Assembly (NCBI GenBank): GCA_950295325.1
Contig: OX485803.1
Span: 73,735,554-73,799,553 of the forward strand
Length of the DNA stretch: 64,000 bases
Direction of reading: 5' to 3'
From: Polytrichum commune
Lineage: Eukaryota; Streptophyta; Polytrichopsida; Polytrichales; Polytrichaceae
The position numbers were made by a program, and so were the translations under genes. The notes under the pieces were generated by a model. The model was given only the letters and a program-made list of their open reading frames with translations, searched no databases and was not told the DNA's origin. Every line of letters begins with the position of its first letter. Position 1 is the first letter of the stretch. This document shows, in pieces, positions 46,632 to 58,300 of this stretch.

Positions 46632-49600
46632 TCAGCCTGAATGGATAGCAACACTAGCCCAAATCGCCAAAACCGCACATATACATGCCTGAAAAATTAC
46701 CACAAAATACACCCAAGAATGCATTAAAAAGGCCATATCCAAATACAGACTACTATACGACAAAAACCCCAAGAAAATCAACAAAAAAGTCTTCACAAAC
46801 CAAGAAACGCCCCCATTAGATTGCATTACAGACGGAAACAACAATGTACTTACAAACCCCATAGACATAGCCAATGAAATACACAACCAACAATCTATTA
46901 GCAATAGACCCACCGTACCAACATGCTACCACCAACCAGAACACACACCAAAGTGCACATGTGGTGTTAGACAATATCCATGGCACGACCTAGACGGATT
47001 TATCATCGAAAAAAGAGGAAACTCTAAAGCTCCACTACATGAATACTTTGACAGAGCAACATACGATATGTGTTTAAAGAATCTAGCAAACAACAAAACA
47101 CCCGGCCCCGACGAAATTCCCAACATAATCTTTAAAAACGTGCCTGAAAGCTTCCACAACATACTTTTCTTATTATTCTTCCACTGTTACAGACGAAAAC
47201 AAATACCAACTTCATGGAAAATAAGTCTAACAATATTACTATACAAAAAAGGAGACCCATCAAAATTAACAAACCACAGACCAATCGCACTTGCAAACAC
47301 AATATACAAATTCTTTACGAGCTCCCTTACATCCATACTATCAATATATGGAGAAAAATACCAAATCCTCCACGACAGCCAAGAAGGATTCAGAGCAGAA
47401 AGAAGCACATCCAGACAACTCCAACTCCTCGTAGCAGCACTAGAAGACGCAAGATTTACAAACTAAGACATCTATCTACTATATATCGATTTCAAAAACG
47501 CATTCGGATCTCTTGATCACGCACGACTATTAGCAGTAACTAAGGACTTAGGATATCCAGAAGATGCCGTGTCCTTGATAGGAAATATTTATTCAAACTC
47601 CAATACCATATTTATAGGAGAATACTTCGGAAAAACAAAACTCATACCAATACAAAGAGGCACAATACAAGGTGACACCCTCAGTCCATACCTCTTCCTA
47701 ATATTCTTAGAACCACTGCTACGTTGGCTACAACGAGGGAATAATGGGTATACATTCGGTACATCCAAACTAATAATCAGCTCTGCAGCATACGCAGATG
47801 ATCTAGCAGCCATCACAAGCAATTTCCAATCAATACAGACACAATTATACAAACTAGACAAATACTGCGAATGGGCCGGAATGGACCTGGGAGTTCCAAA
47901 ATGCGCCATCATGGGATGCCTAAACAAATCAAAAATAAAACCTGAAACATTCAAAACCAAAATCCAAGCCCAAAACATCCACTACAGAAACCAACCACTA
48001 CCGGTCCTACACCAAAACGAACCATACGTATATTTAGGCATACAATTAGTACCATCATTAACATGGAAATTCCAAACACACATCACCACAACCAAAATGA
48101 TAAATCAATGCAAACTACTAACAAACTGCCCAGCCACAATCAAACAAAAAATAAGTATGGTAGACATTGTCATCAGAGCCGGTATAGCATATAGCTTTTA
48201 TGCAGTCCCATATTCAATGCCAGCTATTAAAAAATTAGACAAAAAAATTATAGGAATCCAAAAAGTAATATGTGGTCTACCTAAATGTACAGCAAACATA
48301 ATAACCCAACTACCACACGACTTGTTTGGACTAGAAGCCTTCTCATTAAAAAACGCCTACCTAAGATGTATTAGCGAACAACTCAGAAATGCACTTAATG
48401 ATCCCGGCAGACTTGGCATAATCTACAAAGGACTTATACAACATATCCTTGCAAAATATGGAGGCGCAGAATACATACAAAGAATCAAATACCACGACTG
48501 CACAAGATCACCGACAATACAAACACTATTTCTTATGAAAAAAGAAGGAGGAACTCACCTCAAAAGCATAGAAACAAATTTCCAGCTCCATGCAACTGAA
48601 CTTGAAACAGAATGGAAATCCCAGACCACAGTCGTACTACCACAACTAAACAAAGAACTATCTCTTAAACTACTATATAAACTCCTAACACTAAACATGC
48701 AAAAAATAAAACACATTTCCCTTCCCAATGACACACACTTAATGTCACCAACAGACTTTCAAACCTACTATAAAACCCCGACAAAACTAATAAAAAGTGC
48801 ACTACACATAGCAAAACAACTGTTCTGCCAACAAAGTTGTAACCAAAACTGTCCAATCCAATGTAATAGACACCCACAAGCCCACACACTCCAAGAAAAA
48901 TACATATCAGATAATAGATAATTACTACCCAGAATCTTGGACAACTCCTTACACCCGCCACCAACACAACAACCCCAACAACCAAACCCACCCCCCAACA
49001 TAACAAATAACCCATTCAAATTTCCCATATACAACATACTAAATCACAAAGCAAACATAACGAAAGACAAATATAAAATAACAAAAAATTTTAACACATA
49101 CCTATACCAATGGTCACTCCAAAACAACGCAACATACTACAAGTGGATGCCACAAAAAGAACTATTCCCACCAAACCATCCCTCAGTAATCGAACACAAC
49201 ATAAACCTACTAAAAGAATATTATACAAGACAACAACACAACCACTACAATAAACTAATACATACCAATATAACCCCCATACAAACCAAAGACCCAAGAT
49301 TCATATCACTACCTACAATAACACCACACACCCAAATATCAATAATAGAATGCAACCCAGAAAGAGACATTAATACAACGAAACATACTATACAAACACA
49401 AAACGAAATAACACACATATACGAAGACACAGGGAGATATCTCATAACCATCCCAACCACCAGACTAAATTGGCTATGGCAACAATACAACAAAAACACC
49501 TACAGGACATACGGCTTAATACCACCCCCACAACCATTCGAAACTGAGGTAGTCTGGCTATATCAAAGATATAACTCTAAAATACCAAAAAAAAATCCAC

Positions 49601-50290
49601 TTAAAACATCTCCATACACTCTCCCAAAGAACCTCCTTGACTCCATTACAAAAGCATTTAACATTTCACACTCCTACTTCTTTTCACCAATAACATGCTC
49701 TACACATATTACAAAATATTTCTCACCATTCACAAGAAATAAAATTTTTGGATCATTAGGCACCGCTTTCCAATACAAATGGCACGGAATTGGCTATGCC
49801 CACCCACAAAACGAAGCAATGACTCAACAAGCAATACACTGGGCACGCCTAGCAGCCAGAAATGACCCAGACACCGTCACACTAATAGACACACCAGACA
49901 CAAATTGGTACCAAAACTACTCACCGCATACAATACCGTTCCCAGACACACATGTCCTAGCCCATTTCACCGCAGATACCATTACATACGATGTACCAAC
50001 AAACCCTCAAAACCTTAATAAACCACAAATAGAACCATTAGCAATACATATACTCTGCATCCACCACCAACACAATAATTTTGGCACTCCCAACCAAATA
50101 GACACAATCAAAACAACAATAGAAAACCTACAAATAGCACAATACCATATACAAACAACCCCACCCACACCAAACAATACACCCGTAAACAAGAACACTA
50201 AATGGAACAAACTACTCTACCCACCACATAATAACCCATCAATTACACCCATACCACCAATACCAAACTACGAAACCCAACACACATTAA
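46632..50290 (+). pseudogene. LINE ORF2, reverse transcriptase and connecting region
   Basis: RT motifs in order: KTPGPDEIPNIIF (47093 on), RPIALANTIYKF, EGFRAERSTSRQL, YIDFKNAFGSLDH (palm motif A), RGTIQGDTLSPYLFLIFLEPL (motif B), AAYADDLAAI (motif C, about 47788-47817) and GVPKCAIMG. Lesions: TGA at 46690-46692, TAA at 47464-47466 just before motif A, and TAA at 48919-48921, all in an otherwise continuous frame. The long connector 48937-50290 is open and has no recognisable domain beyond its LINE position. The enzyme would copy the element's RNA at the nicked target. This copy cannot make it without readthrough. Confidence 0.85.
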
Positions 50291-51451
50291 AATTCCTACC
50301 ACAATATAGCTATTACACCGACGGTTCATTTATCCCACCCATGAAAGCTAATGACGGGCACTGGAAGAAAAAAAAAAACTGAATATGGTATCTATAACCC
50401 AACGAAAATAGACATACGTATATCAAAAAGACTGCCCGGCCTACAAACCAACTTTAGAGCCGAATTAATGGCCATACACAAAACCCTCAAAATAATCACA
50501 ACCAAATACCCGAACGAACCTGCACACATATTTACAGACTGTTTAAACTGCTTATATGTAATCAACACACAAATAAAACACCCAACTCATCATAATAACC
50601 ATGCTGACAAAATCATACTAACATCTATGGTTGAAATGTTAAAAAACCGAACACAACCCACTACAATATATAAAGTAAAAGCACACATAAACATTGATGG
50701 AAATGAACAAGCTGACCAACTTGCAAAGCAAGGCACTAAAAAGCAATATAGATTTGCTGCCAAAACATATGAATTTGCACATACCACACCATACTACTTC
50801 CAAAAAGACATATGGCTTGGACCCAACAAAAGACCTGACAAAGGCCCAGTCCGATGCCTTGAAACATACCTCACTAAACACGATAGAGATAACAACCTTA
50901 AAAAATTGGCAATACAATTCCCCAACATTAACAAATGAACAACAAACCCAAACATAGACAATGAAATATCTAATCACTTCTGGTCTAACCCCACAATAAC
51001 AGATTCACAAAAGACTAGTATCCTAAAATTCCGTACCGGACAATATATGGGTAACGCTAGAAAACAACTATTCTTTGGCAGAGAAAGATTCTCATCCATT
51101 ACATGCCCAATCTGTAACTCACCAGATGCAGACACATGGCTACATGTACTATTAAAATGCAACCAACATCACATACACGCCCTCAGAACCAAAAGACATA
51201 ACAAAGCAGTATGGGAATTAAGAAAACTAATCCTATCATCACAAAAGTCAAGATGCTACACCCTTATGAACGCAGGAACATTTAACAACAACCCACAAGA
51301 AAATACAGTCCCAACATGGCTTCTAACATGTACATGTACACAACAAAGATGCCACTGCAACGCTAGACTCAAACCTGACCTTCTATGTATAAAAGAACTC
51401 CCGCACCCCACCACCCCACCACCCCACCACCACACCCAACCAACAACCTAA
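50290..51451 (+). pseudogene. LINE ORF2, RNase H and zinc-knuckle region
   Basis: RNase H residues are visible: YYTDGSF (first Asp, about 50309-50329), FRAELMAIHKTL (Glu), HIFTDCLNCLYVI (second Asp) and KAHINIDGNEQADQLAKQG (last Asp). A frameshift occurs at the A-run near 50368-50378, between TDGS and the rest. TGA at 50936-50938 splits it from FRTGQYMGNARKQLFFG and the knuckle CPICNSPDADTWLHVLLKC (51100-51156), followed by HIHALRTKRHNKAVW. RNase H would remove the RNA from the hybrid. RNase H downstream of an APE-RT is found in several LINE clades. Confidence 0.85.
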
Positions 51452-51774
51452 CGGTACAATTCATCGAATTTATATACACTAATGATAAATTCTCACAAGA
51501 TACAATCAACAACAAAATCCAAAAATACCAACCATTAATTAACGACATCACCCAACAAGGATGGAAAGTAGACCCACTTATAGTCATAACAGCAGGAGCT
51601 AGAGGAACCACGCACATCCCATCAATGAAACAACTTGAACAAACATTTAAAATCCCCGAAAACAATGTTAAAAATACATTCAAAGCAATAAACACTATTG
51701 CCATACAATTTGCTAGCTCAATCCTCCTACACAAGAGACGTATAGAAAACAATCAAGCAATCCCCACAGAATAA
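51452..51774 (+). pseudogene. LINE ORF2, C-terminal domain
   Basis: Frame with LTVQFIEFIYTNDKFS, PLINDITQQGWKVDPLIVITAGARGTTHI and SMKQLEQTF...FKAINTIAIQFASSILLHKRRIEN, ending TAA at 51772-51774. It is out of frame with the upstream zinc-knuckle part, with a slip in the CCACC-rich stretch 51405-51450. The same domain is found in the minus-strand fragment at 37307-37560, so it is a conserved part of this LINE family. Function unknown. Confidence 0.65.
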
Positions 51775-51803
51775 ATGAGCCAAGACAAAGAAAACAAATA
51801 AAG

Positions 51804-52362
51804 ACATAAATAGCGGTTTTTGCAAAAAACATACTTAAAAGTAAAATGTTTTACATAAATAGCGGTTTTTGCAAAAAAACATACTTAGAGGTAAAACGTT
51901 TTACATAAATAGCAGTTTTTGCAAAAAACATACTTAGAGGTAAAATGTTTTTACATAAATAGCGGTTTTTGCAAAAAACATACTTAGAGGTAAAATGTTT
52001 TTACATAAATAGTGGTTTTTGCAAAAAACATACTGAGAGGTAAAATGTTTTTACATAAATAGCAGTTTTGTAAAAAACATACTGAGAGGTAAAATATTTT
52101 ACATAAATAGCGGTTTTTGCAAAAAACATACTTAGAGGTAAAATGTTTTACATAAATAGCGGTTTTTGCAAAAAACATATTTAGAGATAAAATGTTTTAC
52201 ATAAATAGCGGTTTTTGCAAAAAACATATTTAGAGGTAAAACATTTTTACATAAATAGCGGTTTTTGCAAAAAACATATTTAGAGGTAAAACATTTTTAC
52301 ATAAATAGCGGTTTTTGCAAAAAACATACTCAGAGGTAAAACATACTCAAAACAATAATAGC
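51804..52362 (+). repeat. 49-bp tandem array at the LINE 3' end
   Basis: About 11 head-to-tail copies of a 48-50 bp unit containing ACATAAATAGCGGTTTTTGC and AAAAAACATACTTAGAGGTA, directly after the LINE C-terminal frame. The units abut without unique spacers. Confidence 0.9.
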
Positions 52363-52431
52363 GGTTTTTAGTAATTAAAAATGTATTAATCTTCAAGTAG
52401 GGTGTACAAATAATATATGTGTACAAATATA

Positions 52432-52600
52432 ACCACATACACGCCCTCAGAACCAAAAGACATAACAAAGCAGTATGGAAATTAAGAAAACTAATCCTAT
52501 CATCACAAAATTCAAGATGCTACACCCTCATGAATGCAAGGACATTTAATAACAATCAACAAGAAAATATAGTCCCAACATGGCTACTAACATGTACATG
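52432..52600 (+). repeat. Displaced duplicate of the LINE C-terminal coding segment
   Basis: About 170 bp nearly repeat 51170-51340 (ACACGCCCTCAGAACCAAAA ... CCAACATGGC ... ACATGTACATGT) with scattered differences. In the related frame it encodes HIHALRTKRHNKAVWKLRKLI. It sits just after the 49-bp array, so it is a partial duplication or a fragment of a second LINE insertion. Confidence 0.85.
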
Positions 52601-52602
52601 TG

Positions 52603-53453
52603 TTAGTACTTTTCTACTAGTACCAAAAATCCCAATTTTTTTAATGCTTTTAAACATGTTTTTAAAACAATGGGCTTTACTAAGACGGCAAGTCCATATT
52701 GCTTATACCCCGTATTTTCAGTTGTACCATGGTTTATTTTTTAAGCATCAAAACATATTAAAGAGCCATGCGTTGGACGAAAAAATAATCCATAGTCCTT
52801 CATACGGAATTGTGCTCGTTCAATTCGAGAGTGGTCTGGAATCTCTGCAAAATATGTTGAATTCAATTACAACATCATAAACTAGTGAATCCAACATTTT
52901 TTAACTTCTAGTATAACATACGATGACATACTTTTATACTAGTTTTAAAATAAATTTTTGTGATTGAAAATTACCTTCATGGACCCAAAATATAAATCCG
53001 GAACCTCCATCTTTGTCATCTATATGGTCAGGAGACCAATAGTTCTCTGTCACGCTCATCGTTGTGAATGGAGTATATCCAATACGACCCCACAGTATCT
53101 CCAACTCTTTCGGAACTAAATTTTCCAAATCTTTAATCCAAGATGACATTTGAATATTCAACACGTCGAATACTCTAGTCGTTATTCGCGCACTTAGTGT
53201 GTTTAAATCTGCAGCTGAAATTTTCATATTTTTCTCCCACCTTTTCTATTAGTTTGCTTATACATGCGAAATCCTTCAGCATAGCAACTTCTCCATAAAA
53301 AACAACCATATCCCCACCACTCTTCTCTTTACCCCTTTCTACTATTCCTCCTGCAGTATATAGTATACTACATTCATTGGTCAATATGTTTATCAATTCA
53401 TTTGAAAGAAAATTAAAATCAATAATTTCCACTACTTTTTCATTTTCAACCAA
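52603..53453 (-). pseudogene. 2-oxoglutarate/Fe(II) dioxygenase, broken (JBP/TET- or 2OGFeDO-like)
   Basis: Two exons join at GAAG|GTAATT (exon end 52975) and TTTTGCAG|AGATT (exon start 52844). The first contains the N-terminal part (IIDFNFLSNELINILTNECS...FYGEVAMLKDF), a frameshift near 53225, then ITTRVFDVLNIQ, IGYTPFTTMSVTENYWSPDH and the iron-binding H-x-D in DHIDDKDGGSGFIFWVHE. The second has YGLFFRPTHGSLICFDA, a TAA at 52741-52743, then KINHGTTE with the likely distal iron-binding His, and YKQYGLAVLV. This order (HxD, FxxxHGS, HGT, basic residue) fits a double-stranded beta-helix oxygenase. Such enzymes of the TET/JBP and fungal 2OGFeDO groups can modify DNA bases and are linked with KDZ transposons in fungi. 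The sub-family and any transposon link here are inference. Confidence 0.5.
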
Positions 53454-53485
53454 AATTGCAGAAGTAGTGATTTCAGTGAAGGTAT

Positions 53486-53716
53486 CTAAAAAATTAACTT
53501 TTTAGATACATAGATCACATGGCGAATTCCAATTGAAATTGAAACTCCTTGTGATCGAAACTTTTGTATTGCAACCTTATCCGGGGTTGTAACATTTTTA
53601 GTATCATATAATGTGGATTTAACAATCATTTTAGTATATTTTTTAGATTTATAATGAAACCCAAGCTGTGCTTGAGATTTCATTATTCTATCACATACAT
53701 CACACCTATACTCCAT
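53486..53716 (-). pseudogene. C2H2-like zinc finger exon upstream of the dioxygenase
   Basis: Starts MEYRCDVCDRIMKSQAQLGF with C-x2-C and one His; the second ligand position reads KSKKY, so the finger is incomplete. A predicted tail (IRHVIYVSKKLIF) ends at 53486, 33 nt before the dioxygenase frame becomes open. It may be the first exon of the same gene, parallel to the N-terminal finger of the Plavaka-like transposase. No product can be named. Confidence 0.35.
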
Positions 53717-53949
53717 AGTAAATATGGAAAAAACACTTACAACATATTACAAAAGCAAAAAACAGTAATGGAGTAGATACAAGAACAAAAGTTGCAAAGG
53801 CGAATATCACAATAATGAGGTTGGAAAAACATGTTCCACCCAACCCTAGGGCTTATATATTATATACAACTATGAGTCAAGACTCCTTTCAACTGGTAGT
53901 TCCAAATATCTTTAAGAAACAAACATACTTGACTAGATACATATAATAT

Positions 53950-54300
53950 ATGTAACTATATATGTGTAACTATAGTTAACATCCACATTAACTTCGAATG
54001 GATAACATCCACATTAAAATGAAATGGACCAAAAATTGAAATGACCAAATAGACCAAGACCTAGTAACATATAACTATGGTTAACATCCACATTAAAATA
54101 GAATAGAGCAAAAATAGAAAAGACCAAATAGACCAATAACTAGTAACGCATAACTATAGTTAACATCCACATTAACATAGAATGGACCAAAGATAGAACC
54201 AAATACACCCAAGAACTAGTAACGATCAAGTGTGAATGCAAAGTGGTTAGGAAATTTGTTCTTGAAACAACGAACTTGATGCATAGTCTCTGATAACATC
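53950..54300 (-). repeat. Degenerate tandem and dispersed repeat, inverted relative to 31660-31830
   Basis: ACTATRGTTAACATCCACATTA occurs three times (about 53967, 54073 and 54153) with AGACCAAATAGACCAA between. 54140-54290 is an inverted, diverged copy of 31660-31830; on its minus strand both read QRLCI(N/K)F...NFLTTL(R/H)SHL. Confidence 0.7.
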
Positions 54301-54558
54301 CTCCCTCAACCAACCGAGGAAACATGACTTGGCAAACACCAACGCCACAAAATCACACCTTATAACACCAACAAAACAACAGTAAACGGCTGCCAACTGC
54401 AGCTAGCTTTCTTTATTTGGTTTCTGGCTACTATAGTGTCCATCCTCGAAAGGGGAGAGTAGTATAGCCCCAATTTCCCTTTGTCCTATGGGCATCGGGT
54501 TATTGGCATTACGAATGGACACTTTATTCACGCCGGCCCCTACCCCAGGGACCGGAGT

Positions 54559-54595
54559 TTCTATCTATCTTTCTTTCTATCTATCTATCTATCTG
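54559..54595. repeat. (TCTA)n microsatellite
   Basis: Short TCTA/TTTC repeat run. No coding role. Confidence 0.85.
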
Positions 54596-54923
54596 TTCGT
54601 GAAGTTCTCTACTTGTTCGTCGACCTCACATTTCATTTTTTCTTTAGAAACATGTATGCCTCACACCTCCATAGCTTGAATTCTGATCCAAGTGGAGGGA
54701 CACTTCCAACAACTCTCTTGCATTTTTCTTTCCAAGCAAAGGGCATTTCATGCACTTGACCTCAAGAATTGTGTTACGCACTCCCCTTCACATTTCTGAC
54801 TTTGTGATGACCTCATCAGTGACTCAAGTAGAGGTTAAGTCTGCCAGTCTCCGACAAAGTTAAGTTACAGCTTGTCCAAAGCTTACAGTCAAGGGATTGA
54901 AGTTTAGGGTGGAGTATGTATAA

Positions 54924-55455
54924 GGGTTGCTTTACACCTAGAGGCCAGGCCAATTTGTTGTGTAAGAGGCTTGAAATCCTCACTCGTGATTGGCCAAAAG
55001 GTTAAAATTGGCCCCAACCCCTTTACACTTAGAGGCCAGGCCAATTTGGTGGTATGATTTTTTTAATCAAAAAATGCATGGTCTGACATGGTCCGAGCTC
55101 GTTGAATTGGGTGCACCCAAAATGAGGGGGCAATTCTTGGCCTCGGGCCGATGTCACATTTCAATAAAAAATAAACCTTTTTTTTTAATTATTTTTTCAG
55201 CGAACTATATCCATTGGGTTATGTGGAAATATGAACGGCTCTATGCTAGATTATGCTAGATCCGTTGGATGATGATAGATTTATTGAATCGGCCTAGCTA
55301 CTTGGCCTTAAGGCCTTTACATATGGAAAAATTGGCCCCCATTATAATCTTATTATAATGTGAAGTTGAGGCCGGCCTCCAACCCAAAAGGATTTGAAAT
55401 TTCATGCAATCGGCCTCAAGGGGAATTGGCCTGGCCTCTAGGTGTAAAGCAGCCC
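54924..55455. mobile_element. Tourist-type (PIF/Harbinger) MITE, 532 bp
   Basis: The ends GGG(T/C)TGCTTTACACCTAG... match over 32 bp with one mismatch (54924-54955 and 55424-55455). They are flanked by the TAA duplication at 54921-54923 and 55456-55458. The end motif TTTACAC(C/T)TAGAGGCCAGGCC is partly repeated inside near 55020-55048. Non-coding. Confidence 0.9.
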
Positions 55456-55550
55456 TAAGAGAGCTACAAAGCTTTGTTGCTGACAAACATGCCTCACAAA
55501 TTTTCGTTGCAGTCAATGGCCTTAAACCCTAGAGAAGTTGATATATGTAC

Positions 55551-55856
55551 CAGTGTGTATGTTTGACAAAGTTTTGGCAAGTTTTTGACATTTGACACAC
55601 AAAAATAAAATGCACGTCCATTGACACGCACGGTTTAGAATTTGACATGTAGTGTGACCCGTGAAGGAAAAAACCACACGTCAATTGACATTTAGAAATT
55701 GAAATGACACGTACCCCTAGGCATGTGACATTGAGGTGACATTTTAGAAGAAAATATAGATGTCAATTGACATTCAATTTGTGTTTTTGAAAACATCACG
55801 TGACACTTTGGATTTGAAGTCGAATGTCAAATGAAATTTGTCAAACATACACACTC
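55551..55856. mobile_element. hAT-type MITE, 306 bp
   Basis: The left end CAGTGTGTATGTTTGACAAA and the inverted right end (first base differs) are flanked by an 8-bp duplication, ATATGTAC, at 55543-55550 and 55857-55864. CAGNG ends with 8-bp duplications are typical of hAT elements. TTGACA/TGTCAA motifs recur inside. Non-coding. Confidence 0.85.
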
Positions 55857-55864
55857 ATATGTAC

Positions 55865-56633
55865 ATTTTAAAGATTTGCGAGCATTCACGAATGCAATCC
55901 CATGCACTAGATGCTCATTAAACCCAACTTCAAGTTTCACCTTTCCAAGACAAAGGCATGGGCTACAATTGTGGGGTTTTGTAAGGAAACATACGGCGAT
56001 GTATTAAATAGATATCGTGAAGATTACACACAAAAATGAAAACTCACATTTTATTGACATGAATGCTAATCCACAAAGCAATGTTGTGAAATTGCTACAT
56101 GGATATGTTTGCATATAACACGTTGTGACATAAGTTGTGTCTATGCTTAAAACTATCCTCCATTGTACTAATGCAACAAATTAATGTATCTCTGATTGAA
56201 GCTACCAATGCCACACTGTAAGTTAGAAAGAAAAGAAAAGAAAAATTACGCCCGTACATTGTACCGGCATGAATGTGAGCCCGTTATCCAAATGCTTAAC
56301 ACGGTGGACCCGCCACACTGTAAGTTATAAGTTACAGTGATGTGGCTTATCTAAACAATCCTAAGTGCAAGTGCTGCGACTTTCAAAAATACAACTAAGA
56401 GGAACCAAGTGTTGTATTTTATGTGTCATCAAAACCCCTAACTTGTCAAGTAATCGAATTGCCATGAACTTCTCAAGGTAAGTTCGTGAGATGAAATGAC
56501 GTAATTCAATTCGTCTTGAAATCACTATATTCGTTAATCGGAGACTTTGGAGAATCTCAAAATAAATGCAAATGGTTTGATATTTGGTCCAATTTCTTAT
56601 TATGATGACATGTATTTGTGCCAAATTGGTCAT
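55865..56633. other. No gene recognised
   Basis: AT-rich DNA with a small repeated CACACTGTAAGTTA segment (about 56212 and 56316). No coding signal that I can support. Confidence 0.4.
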
Positions 56634-57698
56634 GGGACATTCCCACTTGACATTAGTTAGAAGTAGTTTTAGTCTAAAAGCGGTTTTAGTTATCTAGGGT
56701 TCACACATACGGCTCTTTTTAGTGCCGAGCCTAGGTGGCAAATGATGTGGCATGGCTTAAAAGTGGAGGTTTTAAGCCTCAACCACCGACCCTCCCATCG
56801 GTACCTAAACATGAGGCAAGAATATAGGAACTTTAAAAGTGTCGCCTCCCACCCTTGTGATTGGTGGCTTTTTAGTCTTAGCTATGAGGGCACGAGGAGC
56901 TCCATTAACAAAAACCGATGGTAATGGGGCATTCCCACTTGACATTAGTTAGAAGTAGTTTTAGTCTAAAAGCGGTTTTAGTTATCTAGGGTTCACACAT
57001 ACGGCTCTTTTTAGTGCCGAGCCTAGGTGGCAAACGATGTGGCATGGCTTAAAAGTGGAGGTTTTAAGCCTCAACCACCGACCCTCTTTTCGGTACCTAA
57101 ACATGAGGCAAGAATATAGGAACTTTAAAAGTGTCGCCTCCCACCCTTGTGATTGGTTGCTTTTTAGTCTTAGCTACGAGGGCACGAGGAGCTCCATTAA
57201 CAAAAACCGATGGTAAGATAGGTGAGTAGTAAGGCATTTGGGGATGGGACAAAAACTACCCAACATTCACTGCTTGGTAGATTAAACCATGAACATGTGT
57301 GAAAGCTACTTAACTAAAACCTACTTGAAAATCTCCGGAGCAAGTTCTTGTAGGTGCATTGAGATAGTCGGATGCCTCCGCTATAACCGAGGGAGCTTTA
57401 CCCGGTTTTTAGGAAATACTTTGGGTCTTAACTAAAGTCAGGTGGGAAGGGGGCATAAGATAGGTGAGTAGTAAGGCATTTGGGGATGGGACAAAAACTA
57501 CCCAACATTCATTGCTTGGTAGATAAAACCATGAACATGTGTGAAAGCTACTTAACTAAAAGCTACTTGAAAATCTCCGGAGCAAGTTCTTGTAGGTGCA
57601 TTGGGATAGTCGGATGCATCCGCCATAACCGAGGGAGCTTTACCCGGTTTTTAGGAAATACTTTGGGTCCTAACTAAAGCCAGGTGGGAAGGGGGCAT
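56634..57698. mobile_element. Foldback-like element with two internal tandem duplications (AABB)
   Basis: A 292-bp unit is repeated (56639-56930 and 56931-57214), followed by a 242-bp unit repeated (57215-57456 and 57457-57698). The outer ends are imperfect inverted repeats: CATTCCCACTTGACATTAGT on the left against the reverse of the right end, CCTTCCCACCTGGCTTTAGT. No target duplication was identified. No transposase is seen, so it is probably non-autonomous. Confidence 0.6.
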
Positions 57699-58300
57699 TA
57701 GTGTTGCCCATGCGAATCGGTTTATTAAGTCACATTGAATATATATTTGTGTTTTCCTTGTTCTTTATTTGAAAACCATGTCCTTAAGTAGTCTCAAAAT
57801 CATGAAAAAGTCTCCAATCACTGAATATAGTGATTGAACCAATTGGAAAAACGCATGATATATGGTGACCCAAAAACTCGGGACTTGGGCGGTTTGATTA
57901 AATTGGACCATTCCAATTTCAATTCCGGCATGTGTTTGGGGCAGGTTTCATACAATGTGTCTCCTCTCAAGAATATTTTTTTAGGCACTGAAAATCCATG
58001 TATTTCGTGAAGCAATGGGGGCAAGGTGGTGAGGTTTTTGGAGGTGGGTTTGGAGGTGGGTTTAAGGTATCACCTCTCAACATTGAAACTCCATGGATTC
58101 CATGTGTATTCCATCACACTTGTGGATTGCCCAACATTTTCCCACACATGACGCATTGGTACCGAAACCTATACACAAGGGTTATTACGCTATACACCTT
58201 CAACCTATGTGGTGCTTATAAGTTTGTAGTTTGGGCATTGGTTTTGCCCTACAACTATGCATTATCATTGGTTTGTGGACCTTCATTATTGCACTCCACC
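57699..58300. other. Spacer before the MULE remnant
   Basis: No gene recognised. A plus-strand open frame at 57998-58321 shows no domain. Confidence 0.35.

Larger units (their letters stand above)
38640..52370 (+). mobile_element. Very long LINE with ORF1, 2A leader, APE endonuclease, RT and RNase H (decayed)
   Basis: All parts lie on the plus strand in LINE order: ORF1 (39462-41240), an A-rich leader ending in a 2A motif (to 43859), APE endonuclease (about 45395-46170), reverse transcriptase (about 47068-47935), RNase H (about 50290-50760), a CPIC...C zinc knuckle (51097-51155) and a C-terminal domain (to 51774). A 49-bp tandem array follows to about 52362. The plus strand is strongly A/C-rich and T/G-poor. 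A 970-bp DNA transposon interrupts it at 43860-44829. Without that insert the element is near 12.8 kb, long for a plant LINE. Ends are approximate and no target duplication was found. Lesions listed in the ORF entries make it inactive. Confidence 0.85.

Noticed and set aside
51804-52362. CRISPR-like direct repeat array
   Set aside because: Units abut without unique spacers, are AT-rich and lie at a LINE 3' end in a eukaryotic context.
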